From: Gammaproteobacteria bacterium
GTDB lineage: Bacteria; Pseudomonadota; Gammaproteobacteria; DSM-16500
Assembly: GCA_021156085.1 (NCBI GenBank)
Contig: JAJNBC010000004.1
Span: 57,991 to 121,990 of the forward strand
DNA: 64,000 nt
Direction: 5' to 3'
Under the pieces are notes generated by a model, which saw nothing but the letters and a program-made list of their open reading frames with translations, did not search any database and was not told the DNA's origin. This document shows positions 53,997 to 63,860 of this stretch, piece by piece (position 1 is the stretch's first letter; the number at the start of each line of letters is the position of its first letter). Position numbers and translations under genes: made by a program.

Positions 53997-55013
53997 TTAA
54001 CCTGTGTAAAATTCCGAGCGATCGACCCTGACTTTTGCAGAAGCGCCTGCTTGAGTACGAACTAATTTGGGGACTAGATAGCCGGGCAGCCGTTGAGTTA
54101 TTTGCCAATGCAGATTTTGAGCGGTTTCCCTTTCAAGGTCGAAATGGGAGCAGCCTTCTACCTTATCCAATACATGTAAATAATAAGGTAAAATACCCGC
54201 AGCAAATAAAGTCTCACTCAACGTAACTAAAGTCTCTGCATTATCATTAATCCCTTTTAACAAGACAGCTTGGTTGAGTAGCGTGATATTGGCAATGGTC
54301 AATTTTTTGATAGCATTTATGACTGCTTGCGTTATTTCTTGAGGGTGATTGCAATGTACTACCATCACAGGCTGTAGCCTGGTATGCATTAAGCTATTGA
54401 CTAATTCCGGTGTGATACGTGATGGCAAAACAATGGGCATACGAGTATGAATCCGTAATCGCTTAAGATGAGAAATTTGACTGAGTGCCGTCGTAAATTC
54501 AAAAAGCTGAGGATCATTCATTATTAAGGGATCACCGCCGCTTAAAATAACTTCTGTGATTGTTTGATCGTTGGTAATATAGCTTAAAGCGTGTTGCCAC
54601 CCTGGTCGCCCAGGATTATTTTTAGCATACGGAAAATGCCGTCGGAAACAAAAACGACAATTAATGCTACAGCTGCCTGTCAAAGTGAGTAGCACACGAC
54701 CATGATATCGGTGTAATAAGCCGGGTACTGGGTTGATCCCTTCTTCTTTCCAGGGGTCTTTTTCGAAGCCCTCTACAAGTTTAAATTCATCTCCCATGGG
54801 TAAAACTTGCCGTAAGAGGGGATCGTTAATATTTCTTTTTTGCATGCGACTTATAAATTCACGGGGTACTTTTAGGGGGAAAAGCGTGGCGGCAGCTTTG
54901 GCCTCTTCTAACCAGGTGAGATCAATTTCCAGTAGTTCTAGTAATTCACGAGGATCTGTTACGGCATCTATTAATGCTGCTTGCCAGTCAGTTTTTATCA
55001 TATCAGACACCAT
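53997..55013 (-). CDS. epmB: EF-P beta-lysylation protein EpmB (lysine 2,3-aminomutase)
   Basis: EpmB is a radical-SAM, PLP enzyme that makes (R)-beta-lysine for EF-P modification. The 338-residue protein has the cluster motif Cys115-X3-Cys119-X2-Cys122 (SCSINCRFCFRRHF), the SAM-binding EVILSGGDPL and, near the C-terminus, the PLP lysine region VPKLVRTQAGASAK. It lacks the extra C-terminal part of clostridial KamA, as other EpmB proteins do. It is divergent from efp, 61 bases apart. The ATG at 55001 is an alternative start. Confidence 0.95.
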   Translation of the reverse strand: MVSDMIKTDWQAALIDAVTDPRELLELLEIDLTWLEEAKAAATLFPLKVPREFISRMQKRNINDPLLRQVLPMGDEFKLVEGFEKDPWKEEGINPVPGLLHRYHGRVLLTLTGSCSINCRFCFRRHFPYAKNNPGRPGWQHALSYITNDQTITEVILSGGDPLIMNDPQLFEFTTALSQISHLKRLRIHTRMPIVLPSRITPELVNSLMHTRLQPVMVVHCNHPQEITQAVINAIKKLTIANITLLNQAVLLKGINDNAETLVTLSETLFAAGILPYYLHVLDKVEGCSHFDLERETAQNLHWQITQRLPGYLVPKLVRTQAGASAKVRVDRSEFYTG

Positions 55014-55020
55014 TTATCTT

Positions 55021-55048
55021 TTGCTTATTAAGTGGGGGAAGCTATTAT
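55021..55048 (+). promoter_or_regulatory. efp-epmA promoter
   Basis: TTGCTT (55021-55026) and TATTAT (55043-55048) are 16 bases apart and 26 bases before the efp ATG. AAGGAG (55063-55068), six bases before the ATG, is a strong ribosome site fitting an abundant protein. Confidence 0.5.
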
Positions 55049-55074
55049 ATGCCAATTCTTGAAAGGAGAAAGCG

Positions 55075-55644
55075 ATGGCTGTCTATACAACAAATGAAAT
55101 ACGCGGCGGAATGAAAATTATTGTAGATAATGATCCTTGCGTCATATTAGATAATGAATTCGTTAAACCAGGTAAAGGCCAAGCATTTAATCGTATAAAA
55201 TACCGTAACTTAAAAACAGGCAGGGTCGTGGAACGTACTTATAAGTCAGGCGAGAGTCTGGAAGCAGCAGATGTAGTCGAAGTGGAAGCACAATACCTTT
55301 ACAATGATGGTACGCATTACCATTTTATGGTCCAGGATACATTTGAGCAATTTGTTATGACTGATACGGAAGTAGGTGAAGCCAAACAATGGATAAAAGA
55401 ACAAGCGATTTGTATGTTGATGTTGTGGAATGGGATGCCTCTGGGGGTGACACCACCTAATTTTGTGGTTTTGAAAATTGTAGAAACAGACCCGGGGGTA
55501 CGCGGGGATACATCAGGTGGAGGAGGTAAACCCGCAAAATTAGAAACAGGTGCGGTTGTGCGAGTACCTTTATTTGTACAGCAAGATGAGTTTATTAAAG
55601 TGGATACGCGAACGGGTGTCTATGTGGCCAGAGCCAAAGAATGA
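55075..55644 (+). CDS. efp: Elongation factor P
   Basis: EF-P rescues ribosomes stalled at polyproline stretches. The 189-residue length is normal for the three-domain factor. The modified residue is Lys34 in [10 protein letters not shown], which EpmA beta-lysylates in bacteria with EpmA/EpmB; both are encoded beside it. The C-terminal OB-fold signature [21 protein letters not shown] is present. The stop overlaps the epmA start (ATGA), so factor and modifying enzyme are coupled. Confidence 0.97.
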   Translation: MAVYTTNEIRGGMKIIVDNDPCVILDNEFVKPGKGQAFNRIKYRNLKTGRVVERTYKSGESLEAADVVEVEAQYLYNDGTHYHFMVQDTFEQFVMTDTEVGEAKQWIKEQAICMLMLWNGMPLGVTPPNFVVLKIVETDPGVRGDTSGGGGKPAKLETGAVVRVPLFVQQDEFIKVDTRTGVYVARAKE

Positions 55645-56609
55645 CAGTAGCTTGGCAGCCTACGGCTTCTATTGAAACATTACGGCGGCGTGCTGATATT
55701 ATCGGTCGCATTCGCACATTTTTTGCAGAGCGCAATGTTTTGGAAGTGGAGACGCCGATTTTATCGCATGCGACAGTAACTGACTTGCATATACAAAGCA
55801 TTGAAGCGCCCTTTAAAGAAAGGGGGGCGACACAGGAAGAAATATGTTATTTGCAAACTTCACCTGAATATGCAATGAAAAGATTACTAGCGGCTGGTGC
55901 GGGATCTATTTTCCAAATTACTAAATCATTCCGTCAAGGAGATATAGGAAGATTACATAATCCTGAATTTAGTTTATTAGAATGGTATCGCCCTGGTTTT
56001 GATCATCATGCTTTGATGGATGAGCTGGATGAATTACTGCAGGTTGTTTTGGAAGTCTCGCCTGCTACACGAAGGAGTGCAACCCAAGTTTATCAAGACT
56101 ATGTAGGACTCAATCCGCATACTGCTACTACTGAAGAATTGAAAATATGTGCAGAGCAGCGTATGAGTTGGCTTCCTGATATTCCATATGAAAAAAATAC
56201 TTATTTAGACTTATTATTTACTCATTTTATTGAACCGTATTTAGGGCAAGAAGCGCCTTTCTTGTTGTATGATTTTCCTATCTCACAAGCAGCTTTAGCT
56301 AAAATCCGCTTAGATAATCCACCGGTTGCTTCTCGTTTTGAAATGTATTTTAAGGGAGTGGAATTGGCAAATGGGTTTCATGAATTGCAAGATGCGACGG
56401 AGCAACGTAAACGTTTTGAAAAGGAATTGATATACCGTAAAAAAAATTCTATGTCTCTTGTCCCCCTCGATGAACGTTTTTTAGCTGCGCTAGAGTACGG
56501 CATACCGGATTGCGCGGGTGTGGCTGTAGGAATAGATAGGCTTATTATGCTTGCTTTAGGAGATAAAGATATTGCTAGTATAATGAGTTTTTCATTTTCT
56601 GGCGCCTAG
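55641..56609 (+). CDS. epmA: EF-P beta-lysine ligase EpmA (GenX/PoxA)
   Basis: EpmA is a truncated class II lysyl-tRNA synthetase that attaches beta-lysine to EF-P. At 322 residues it contains the catalytic core only, with no anticodon-binding domain. Motif 2 appears as [23 protein letters not shown], and motif 3 as [15 protein letters not shown]. It overlaps efp by four bases. With epmB across the divergent promoter the locus has both essential modification enzymes; the hydroxylase EpmC is not in the window. Confidence 0.96.
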   Translation: MTVAWQPTASIETLRRRADIIGRIRTFFAERNVLEVETPILSHATVTDLHIQSIEAPFKERGATQEEICYLQTSPEYAMKRLLAAGAGSIFQITKSFRQGDIGRLHNPEFSLLEWYRPGFDHHALMDELDELLQVVLEVSPATRRSATQVYQDYVGLNPHTATTEELKICAEQRMSWLPDIPYEKNTYLDLLFTHFIEPYLGQEAPFLLYDFPISQAALAKIRLDNPPVASRFEMYFKGVELANGFHELQDATEQRKRFEKELIYRKKNSMSLVPLDERFLAALEYGIPDCAGVAVGIDRLIMLALGDKDIASIMSFSFSGA

Positions 56610-56661
56610 TATGTCTGCGAAATAGAAAAGTAGCCCTGAAACAGGAAGGAGTGTCCCTGTG

Positions 56662-57297
56662 TTATCCTTTCTGAACTTGAGCATGCACTTGAAATGCAGT
56701 GATGCTATACCACTCATCTAGCTTTCTTTTTAATTCATCTAATCCGGTGCCTTTTACAGCAGAAAAAGTTTGCAGTGTGATGGTGTTGGGATAAGTGGCA
56801 ATGGCTTTGCTGGTTTCTAGTAAGGTTTTTTTTGCCGCTCCTGGCGTTAATTTATCAGCTTTATTCAATAAAATATGGATAGGGAGGTGACATTCGGTGC
56901 ACCAATTTAACATATCTTTATCAAATTCTTTCAGGGGGTGCCTAATGTCCATAACGAGGATGAGACCCTGCAAGCAATCGCGACTACGCAAGTAAGCATC
57001 TAATAATTTTTGCCATTGCTTTTTAATATCAGCAGGTACTTTCGCATAACCATAACCGGGCAAATCAGCGATACGTCGGTTGTGGGTCAAATCAAAAAGA
57101 TTAATGAGCTGAGTTCTTCCGGGTGTCTTACTGACTCGTGCTAATTGGGTATGCTGTGTCAATTTATTGAGCACGCTTGATTTTCCTGCATTTGAGCGCC
57201 CTACAAATGCAATTTCTATTCCTTGATCTAATGGTAGCTGATCGAGGTTGGCAATACTTAGCATGAATTTTGCATTTTGATAATTAGGTTTGGTCAT
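56662..57297 (-). CDS. engB: Ribosome biogenesis GTPase EngB/YihA
   Basis: EngB is an essential small GTPase in 50S subunit assembly. The ATG at 57297 gives 211 residues; an in-frame start at 57318 would add seven. G-motifs are G1 GRSNAGKSS, G3 DLPGYGYAKVP, G4 LLNKADKL and G5 FSAVKGTG. It is divergent from uvrD, 30 bases apart. Confidence 0.96.
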   Translation of the reverse strand: MTKPNYQNAKFMLSIANLDQLPLDQGIEIAFVGRSNAGKSSVLNKLTQHTQLARVSKTPGRTQLINLFDLTHNRRIADLPGYGYAKVPADIKKQWQKLLDAYLRSRDCLQGLILVMDIRHPLKEFDKDMLNWCTECHLPIHILLNKADKLTPGAAKKTLLETSKAIATYPNTITLQTFSAVKGTGLDELKRKLDEWYSITAFQVHAQVQKG

Positions 57298-57327
57298 GGT
57301 AATCACTTTTCTATACAATAGCCGGCT

Positions 57328-59514
57328 ATGAAAACGACTATCTTACTCGATTCTCTTAATGACGCCCAGCGCGAAGCAGTCGCTGCGCCTTTATGTCATC
57401 AATTAATTTTAGCTGGAGCTGGGAGCGGGAAGACGCGAGTTTTGGTCCATCGAATTGCGTGGTTGATCAAAAATGAAGGTTTATTGCCTGGCAACATTTT
57501 AGCGGTGACTTTTACGAATAAAGCTGCGCAGGAAATGCGTGAGCGTATTGCAGCTATCTTAGGTAGCTCTGCAAAAACTATGTGGATCGGTACATTTCAT
57601 AGTCTTGCTCATCGCTTGTTAAGGCTGCATTGGAAGGAAGCGCGTTTACCTGAAGGTTTCCAAATACTCGATTCGGATGATCAATTACGGATTATTCGCC
57701 GTTGCATGGCTCTCTTAAGTTTGGATGAAGATCGTTGGCCTCCTAAGCAAGTGCAATGGTTTATGAATGCGAAAAAAGACGAAGGGTTGGAATCACACCA
57801 AATACCTGATTACGGTGATTTTGCTATTCAAACTAAGATAAAGGTTTATCGTGCGTATGAAGAAGCTTGTCAACGTGCGGGATTGATTGATTTTGCTGAT
57901 TTGTTACTGAAAGTTCATCGGTTATGGACTATTCATCCAGAGATTTTAGCACATTATCAACAACGTTTTCGTTGCATTTTAGTCGATGAATTTCAGGATA
58001 CAAATGCTATTCAATATGCATGGATACGTTTGTTGGCCGGACAAAATAATAGCTTGATGATAGTAGGCGATGATGATCAATCTATTTATGGCTGGCGCGG
58101 CGCAAAGATCGAAAATATTTATCGTTTTAGCAAAGATTTTCCCCAGGCACAAATGACGCGCTTGGAGCAAAATTATCGCTCAACAGGCATGATTTTAAAA
58201 GCCGCGAATGCCTTGATTCAGATCAATACGGGGCGTTTGGGGAAAAATTTATGGACTTCAGGCTTGGAAGGCGAGCGTATTACTGTCTACGCTGCGTTTA
58301 ATGATTTAGATGAGGCGCGTTATTTGGTGAGCCGTATCCGAGATTGGCACGCAGCTGGGAACCCTCTACGCAGCGCAGCGATTTTGTATCGTTCTAATGC
58401 ACAATCACGTGTGATTGAAGAAGCATTGATGCAATTTGGTATTCCTTATCGAGTTTATGGCGGGTTACGTTTCTTTGACCGTGCTGAAATTAGAGACGCC
58501 CTTGCTTATTTACGTCTTATTGCCAGCAGAGATGATGATGCTGCTTTTGAACGTGTCGTTAACACGCCCGCACGCGGTATTGGCGATCGCACTATCGAGA
58601 TGTTACGCGAGCACGCGCAGCAAAAAAATATGTCTTTATGGCGTGCAGCAGAAATTTTATTGGCACACAAAGTGTTTTCAGCTCGTGCAGCGCATGCCTT
58701 GCAAGATTTTTTGCAGCTTATTGCAGTATTGCATGACGATACTCAGTCATTTTCTTTATTTGAACAAGTGGAACACGTGATTCATAATAGTGGTTTGATT
58801 GAATATTACCGCAAGGAAAAAGGTGAAAAAGGATTGACGAGATTAGAAAATCTTGAAGAGTTAGTGAATGCCGCGCGCCAATTTGATGCGAATGAGGTTG
58901 AAGAAGAAATGCCTCCGTTAGCTGCTTTCTTATCTTATTCTGCGCTTGAATCGGGTGAGGGCCAGGCCGATCAGGTCGCAGATGGCGTACAGTTAATGAC
59001 ATTGCATTCGGCTAAAGGCTTAGAATTTCCCGTGGTATTTTTATGTGGTTGTGAAGAAGAACTTTTTCCGCATTATATGTCAGCAGATACACCTGAAGGG
59101 TTGGAAGAAGAGAGGCGCTTGTGTTATGTAGGCATGACTCGTGCAATGCAAAAATTATATATGACTTATGCGCAAATAAGGCGCTTGTATGGTAAAGAAG
59201 TCTACCATCGTGCTTCGCGATTCTTAAAAGAAATTCCAGAAGAATTTCTGGAAGAAATATGCTTAAAAACTACAGTTTCACGTCCACACTTTACTCGTTC
59301 ATCTTTATCAACTGCTTCTTCTCCTACTGTAGATAAAAAATGGATGGCTGATAGTGATGGCCATATTCAAGTGGGTCAACGTGTAACGCATCACCAATTT
59401 GGTGATGGTATTGTTTTGCAATATGAAGGGCGCGGCGAACATGCACGTATTCAAGTGCGGTTTGAGAAAGCAGGAACCAAATGGTTGATAGCTAGTTTTG
59501 TAGTGACAAAATAA
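57328..59514 (+). CDS. uvrD: DNA helicase II UvrD
   Basis: UvrD is a superfamily 1 3'-5' helicase for nucleotide-excision and mismatch repair. Of 728 residues, the start LLDSLNDAQREAVAAP and AGAGSGKTRVL (Walker A) are UvrD-type. VDEFQDTNAIQY (motif II), GDDDQSIYGWRGA (motif III), LEQNYRST (motif IV) and VGMTRAMQKLYMTYA (motif VI) are intact. The C-terminal Tudor-like domain VGQRVTHHQFGDGIVLQYEG is present. No good ribosome site precedes the ATG. Confidence 0.97.
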   Translation: MKTTILLDSLNDAQREAVAAPLCHQLILAGAGSGKTRVLVHRIAWLIKNEGLLPGNILAVTFTNKAAQEMRERIAAILGSSAKTMWIGTFHSLAHRLLRLHWKEARLPEGFQILDSDDQLRIIRRCMALLSLDEDRWPPKQVQWFMNAKKDEGLESHQIPDYGDFAIQTKIKVYRAYEEACQRAGLIDFADLLLKVHRLWTIHPEILAHYQQRFRCILVDEFQDTNAIQYAWIRLLAGQNNSLMIVGDDDQSIYGWRGAKIENIYRFSKDFPQAQMTRLEQNYRSTGMILKAANALIQINTGRLGKNLWTSGLEGERITVYAAFNDLDEARYLVSRIRDWHAAGNPLRSAAILYRSNAQSRVIEEALMQFGIPYRVYGGLRFFDRAEIRDALAYLRLIASRDDDAAFERVVNTPARGIGDRTIEMLREHAQQKNMSLWRAAEILLAHKVFSARAAHALQDFLQLIAVLHDDTQSFSLFEQVEHVIHNSGLIEYYRKEKGEKGLTRLENLEELVNAARQFDANEVEEEMPPLAAFLSYSALESGEGQADQVADGVQLMTLHSAKGLEFPVVFLCGCEEELFPHYMSADTPEGLEEERRLCYVGMTRAMQKLYMTYAQIRRLYGKEVYHRASRFLKEIPEEFLEEICLKTTVSRPHFTRSSLSTASSPTVDKKWMADSDGHIQVGQRVTHHQFGDGIVLQYEGRGEHARIQVRFEKAGTKWLIASFVVTK

Positions 59515-59532
59515 AGGTAAGAGAAAACTGCA

Positions 59533-60558
59533 ATGTGCTATTCATTGATTAGAAAAATACTATTCTGTCTTTCGCCGGAGCAGGCACATTTTTTTACGTT
59601 GACAACCTTGGGTCTGGCCGAAAAACTTCGAATGACGAAGCTTTTGCCTTCGCCTCTTGGCTCTCCTTTAGATGTGATGGGTTTAAAATTCCCAAACGCT
59701 GTAGGCTTGGCGGCGGGCTTAGATAAAAACGGCGAATACATCGATGCGCTTGCTGCCCTTGGTTTTGGTTTTATTGAAGTAGGTACGGTGACACCAAGAC
59801 CTCAGCCCGGTAATTTACTCCCCCGATTATTTCGTCTACCAAAATACGAAGCCCTTATTAATCGCATGGGGTTTAATAACAAAGGGGTGGACTATCTTTT
59901 GGAACAGCTAAAAAAAACTAGATTTACCGGTATTTTGGGGATCAATATTGGTAAAAATAAAGAAACTACTATTGAAAACGCAGCACAAGATTATTTATAT
60001 ATGATGCGCAAAGTCATTCCTTTTGCAAGTTATATTGCTATTAATATTTCTTCTCCTAATACAGAAAATTTACGTCAATTGCAGCAAGGTGATTTATTAC
60101 AAAATCTATTACGCACTTTAAAAGCAGAGCAGGTTTTCTTTTTTGAAAATAATAATAAATATGTGCCATTAGTAGTAAAAATTTCTCCTGATTTAACAAA
60201 GGATGAATTAATGCAAATGTGCGATATTTTTCTCGCTGAAAAAATAGATGGTATTATTGCTACTAATACCACAGTGCATCGCGATGGCATTGAATTATCA
60301 CCTTTGGCTGCAGAAATGGGCGGTCTGAGTGGTATGCCTTTAATGAGACGCTCTACTGGAATCATTAAAGAATTACAGCTTCTTTTGAAAAGCAGCATTC
60401 CTATTATCGGTTGTGGTGGTATTTTATCAGCAGAGGATGCACGAGAAAAAATGGATTCGGGTGCCACTCTAGTGCAGATTTATACAGGTTTGATTTATCA
60501 AGGCCCAAAGCTTCTTAGGGATATTATCAAGCTGCCGGGTCAAGGCGTGTTAAGTTGA
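59533..60558 (+). CDS. pyrD: Dihydroorotate dehydrogenase (quinone), class 2
   Basis: PyrD oxidises dihydroorotate to orotate at the inner membrane, passing electrons to quinone. The 341-residue protein has the N-terminal amphipathic helix region of class 2 enzymes (SPEQAHFFTL), the FMN site GLAAGLDKNGEYIDAL, the catalytic Ser in AINISSPNTENLR, and IATNTTVHRDG. It is 18 bases downstream of uvrD, perhaps cotranscribed. It completes the pyrimidine pathway in this window. Confidence 0.96.
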   Translation: MCYSLIRKILFCLSPEQAHFFTLTTLGLAEKLRMTKLLPSPLGSPLDVMGLKFPNAVGLAAGLDKNGEYIDALAALGFGFIEVGTVTPRPQPGNLLPRLFRLPKYEALINRMGFNNKGVDYLLEQLKKTRFTGILGINIGKNKETTIENAAQDYLYMMRKVIPFASYIAINISSPNTENLRQLQQGDLLQNLLRTLKAEQVFFFENNNKYVPLVVKISPDLTKDELMQMCDIFLAEKIDGIIATNTTVHRDGIELSPLAAEMGGLSGMPLMRRSTGIIKELQLLLKSSIPIIGCGGILSAEDAREKMDSGATLVQIYTGLIYQGPKLLRDIIKLPGQGVLS

Positions 60559-60595
60559 AGATATAATAGGGTAATTCCGTTCCAGTTTTGTGCTG

Positions 60596-62425
60596 TTATT
60601 CCACCGTCACTGATTTGGCTAAATTTCGGGGCTGGTCTATATCAGTGTCTTTTAATACAGCCACATGATAAGCGAGTAATTGCAATGGAATAGTATAGAT
60701 GATAGGCGCCAAGATTTTATCGACGGTTGGCATTTCTATGATGTGAATACCATGGTCTGTGGATTTCATTTTATCAGTAAAGATATATAGCTCGCCCCCT
60801 CGCGCGCGTACTTCATGTAAATTAGATTTTAATTTTTCTAGTAATTCATCGTTAGGTGCAACCGTGACAACTGGCATGTTTTTGTCGACGAGTGCCAGTG
60901 GCCCGTGTTTTAATTCTCCTGCAGGATAACCTTCGGCATGAATGTATGAAATTTCTTTTAATTTTAGTGCGCCTTCTAAAGCGATAGGGTACAGCGCACC
61001 GCGTCCTAAAAATAAAGCATGTTCTTTATCGAGAAAATGCTTTGCTAAATGGCTAATAGGTTTATCAAGCATGAGTGCAGCCTCAATAGATCGGGGCAAG
61101 TTACGTAATTCAGCGATCAGATGATGTTCTTTGTTTTCATCTAATTGATGATATCGTCCTAGCGCAATGGTTAGCATGAGTAGCGCCGTCAATTGTGCTG
61201 TAAATGCCTTGGTTGAAGCTACTCCAATTTCAATGCCTGCGCGAGTCATGAAATGTAAGTCAGATTCACGTATTAGTGAGCTTTCGGGGGTATTACATAT
61301 GGCTAGCGAGCTTAAGTAACCCTTTTTCCTTGTAAGACGTAGGGCAGCTAAGGTATCCGCCGTCTCACCCGATTGGGAGAGCGTGACGAATAAACTATTC
61401 GGTGGTACAACGGCTTTTCGATAACGAAATTCGCTGGCTACTTCTACTGAACATGGGATACCTGCCAGAGATTCTAGCCAGTAGCGTGCGACCATGGCGG
61501 CATGATAGCTCGTGCCACAAGCGATGAGCTGAACATGTTGTACTTGCTGAAAGATTTTCTTGGCGGGCAAGCCAAACGCACTTTCTAGTAGGGTATTTTT
61601 TCCTAAACGACCTTCTAAATGAGTGATAATGGCTTGGGGCTGTTCAAAGATTTCTTTGATCATGTAATGTTGAAATTTCCCGCGATCCATGCTGTCTAGC
61701 GTCAGATCAAGTTGATATATTTTGCGCTCCACTTTTTGATTATCTGCATTATAAATAGTGGAAGTATTGCGTGTTATGTCAGCGATATCACCTTCTTCCA
61801 AATAAATAAATTGATTTGTTACTGATAATAAAGCAAGCGGATCAGAAGCAAAAAAAGCTTCGTTTTTTTCACTTTTGCCAAGTACTAATGGGCAGCCATC
61901 GCGTACAGCAATAAGACGTTCAGGGAAGCGTGTAGATAAAATACCTAGCGCATAAGCGCCTTCTAGCTTGGAAACAGTATGTTGTGTCGCGATAAGCAAA
62001 TCATCTGTTTTTTTAAGATGATAATGCAGCAAATGCACAACTGTTTCTGTGTCTGTTTCAGAATGAAATAGATAACCTTGCTCAAGAAGGAATTTTTTTA
62101 ATTCTTCATGATTTTCTATAATCCCATTATGTACCACTGCAATTTCATTGTGTGAAATTAAAGGATGAGAGTTTTCTTCTGAAGGAATACCATGCGTGGC
62201 CCAACGTGTATGCGCAATGCCTATGTTGCCATCTATATGAGAGGTATTAACTAGATTTTCCAATTCTCGTACTTTGCCTTGTTTGCGTAAACGTTCTAGT
62301 TGGTGGTTTGCATTCAAAATAGCTAAGCCTGCAGAATCGTAACCGCGGTATTCCAGACGTTTTAAGCCATCAATTAAAATTTGTTTAATACTGTATTCTG
62401 CTATTGCTCCGACGATGCCACACAT
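60596..62425 (-). CDS. glmS: Glutamine-fructose-6-phosphate aminotransferase
   Basis: GlmS makes glucosamine 6-phosphate for peptidoglycan and LPS. The ATG at 62425 places Cys2 (MCGIVGA) as the N-terminal nucleophile and gives 609 residues, as in E. coli; the longer in-frame start at 62491 lies within glmU and would abolish activity. The glutaminase domain covers 1-240, and two SIS domains follow, with VTLSQSGETADTLAAL and the C-terminal AKSVTVE. It is four bases from glmU. I see no glmS ribozyme in the short gap. Confidence 0.97.
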   Translation of the reverse strand: MCGIVGAIAEYSIKQILIDGLKRLEYRGYDSAGLAILNANHQLERLRKQGKVRELENLVNTSHIDGNIGIAHTRWATHGIPSEENSHPLISHNEIAVVHNGIIENHEELKKFLLEQGYLFHSETDTETVVHLLHYHLKKTDDLLIATQHTVSKLEGAYALGILSTRFPERLIAVRDGCPLVLGKSEKNEAFFASDPLALLSVTNQFIYLEEGDIADITRNTSTIYNADNQKVERKIYQLDLTLDSMDRGKFQHYMIKEIFEQPQAIITHLEGRLGKNTLLESAFGLPAKKIFQQVQHVQLIACGTSYHAAMVARYWLESLAGIPCSVEVASEFRYRKAVVPPNSLFVTLSQSGETADTLAALRLTRKKGYLSSLAICNTPESSLIRESDLHFMTRAGIEIGVASTKAFTAQLTALLMLTIALGRYHQLDENKEHHLIAELRNLPRSIEAALMLDKPISHLAKHFLDKEHALFLGRGALYPIALEGALKLKEISYIHAEGYPAGELKHGPLALVDKNMPVVTVAPNDELLEKLKSNLHEVRARGGELYIFTDKMKSTDHGIHIIEMPTVDKILAPIIYTIPLQLLAYHVAVLKDTDIDQPRNLAKSVTVE

Positions 62426-62429
62426 ATAG

Positions 62430-63806
62430 TTAAATCTCCCGCGATTCTTTCTTTTTTCTTTGCCATTTAGCAATGCTGCGTTGGTGCCCACGGCACAAAG
62501 TTAATTGCTGCGGTGGAGCATCACGCGTTATAGTGGAGCCTGCGCCAATGGTGGCTCCTTCACCAATTATAACAGGCGCGACTAATTCAGTGTTTGAACC
62601 GATAAACGCGCCATCACCAATCAGAGTCTTATGTTTATTGGCTCCGTCATAATTACAAGTGATTGTGCCAGCCCCAATATTGACTTCTTTCCCTAATTCG
62701 CTGTCACCAATATAGCCTACATGATGAATTTTAGTGTAAGAGTCAATCATACTATTTTTGATTTCAATAAAATTACCAATTTGTACGTGTGATGCGATCT
62801 TAGTAGTAGGACGAATACGCGCAAAAGGTCCTACCACACAATGTTCTGCAATAACTGCGCCTTCAATGACACAATTTTCTTTAATTTCCACATAATCGCT
62901 TAATATCACATTGCGCAATATTGTATTAGAGCCGATTATACAATGATTACCGATAATGACCTGTCCCTCGAGTATGACATTCGCGTCGATGGTAACGTCT
63001 AGCCCTACCGTTAATTCACCTCGCACATCAAAACGGTTTGGGTCAGAAAGAGTTACCCCCTGCTGCATTAATTTCTCGGCATAACGACGTTGATACAAGC
63101 GCTCTGCTTGGGCTAGCTGGACGCAGTCATTGATGCCGAGGACTTCTTCATAGCGAGAGGGTGCTTGACTATAAATAGGTACCTTATTTTCTACTGCAAG
63201 TTGAATAACATCTGTCAAATAATATTCCTGCTGTGAGTTATGGTTATTTAAATGAGGGAGCCATTTTTTTAAATAACGTGCGGGGATTAAGTAAATGCCG
63301 GAATTAATTTCATTTAAGTTGCGTTCAATTTCTGAAGCGTCTTTTTCTTCAACAATGCGTATTATTTTTTGGCCGGCGTCGCGAACGATGCGTCCTAAAC
63401 CAGCAGGTTCTGGAACTTGGGCAGTGATAATGCCTAGCGCATCAGCAGGGGTCTTGCTAATAAATTGTTGCAAGGTATCAAAGGTAATCAAGGGTACATC
63501 GCCGTACAAAATAAGGACGCGATTTTCTAAAGGGATGTGGGGTAACACTTGTAAGAGGGCATGAGCTGTACCCAGTTGCTCTTGCTGTTCGATCCATACT
63601 ACATTCAATTTTGATAAAGCCTGTTTTACCCTGTCCCCTTGGTGACCATAAACAACAAAAGGAGGCATAGTAGAATCAAGATTGAGTGTATTTTGTATCA
63701 CATGCTCTAATAGGGGTTTTTTTGCCAAACAATGCAGCACTTTAGGTAATTGTGAATGCATGCGTTTGCCTTGGCCTGCCGCCAAGATAACGATACTAAG
63801 GGACAT
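62430..63806 (-). CDS. glmU: Bifunctional GlmU: GlcN-1-P acetyltransferase / UDP-GlcNAc pyrophosphorylase
   Basis: GlmU performs the last two steps to UDP-GlcNAc. The ATG at 63806 gives 458 residues beginning MSLSIVILAAGQGKRM with the pyrophosphorylase loop and its Lys further on (LPKVLHCL). The C-terminal half is a left-handed beta-helix of hexapeptide repeats with the active-site HHVGYIGDSELG region and the CoA loop NYDGANKHKT. It forms an operon with glmS. In many gammaproteobacteria glmU-glmS follows the atp operon near the replication origin. Confidence 0.97.
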   Translation of the reverse strand: MSLSIVILAAGQGKRMHSQLPKVLHCLAKKPLLEHVIQNTLNLDSTMPPFVVYGHQGDRVKQALSKLNVVWIEQQEQLGTAHALLQVLPHIPLENRVLILYGDVPLITFDTLQQFISKTPADALGIITAQVPEPAGLGRIVRDAGQKIIRIVEEKDASEIERNLNEINSGIYLIPARYLKKWLPHLNNHNSQQEYYLTDVIQLAVENKVPIYSQAPSRYEEVLGINDCVQLAQAERLYQRRYAEKLMQQGVTLSDPNRFDVRGELTVGLDVTIDANVILEGQVIIGNHCIIGSNTILRNVILSDYVEIKENCVIEGAVIAEHCVVGPFARIRPTTKIASHVQIGNFIEIKNSMIDSYTKIHHVGYIGDSELGKEVNIGAGTITCNYDGANKHKTLIGDGAFIGSNTELVAPVIIGEGATIGAGSTITRDAPPQQLTLCRGHQRSIAKWQRKKKESREI

Positions 63807-63860
63807 AAGAGAACATATCCTGCTTGCCATTTAAGAGGGAAGATTATACACGATAAATGC

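Noticed and set aside
62426..62491. N-terminally extended GlmS
   Set aside because: GlmS needs Cys2 exposed at the mature N-terminus; the extension lies inside glmU.
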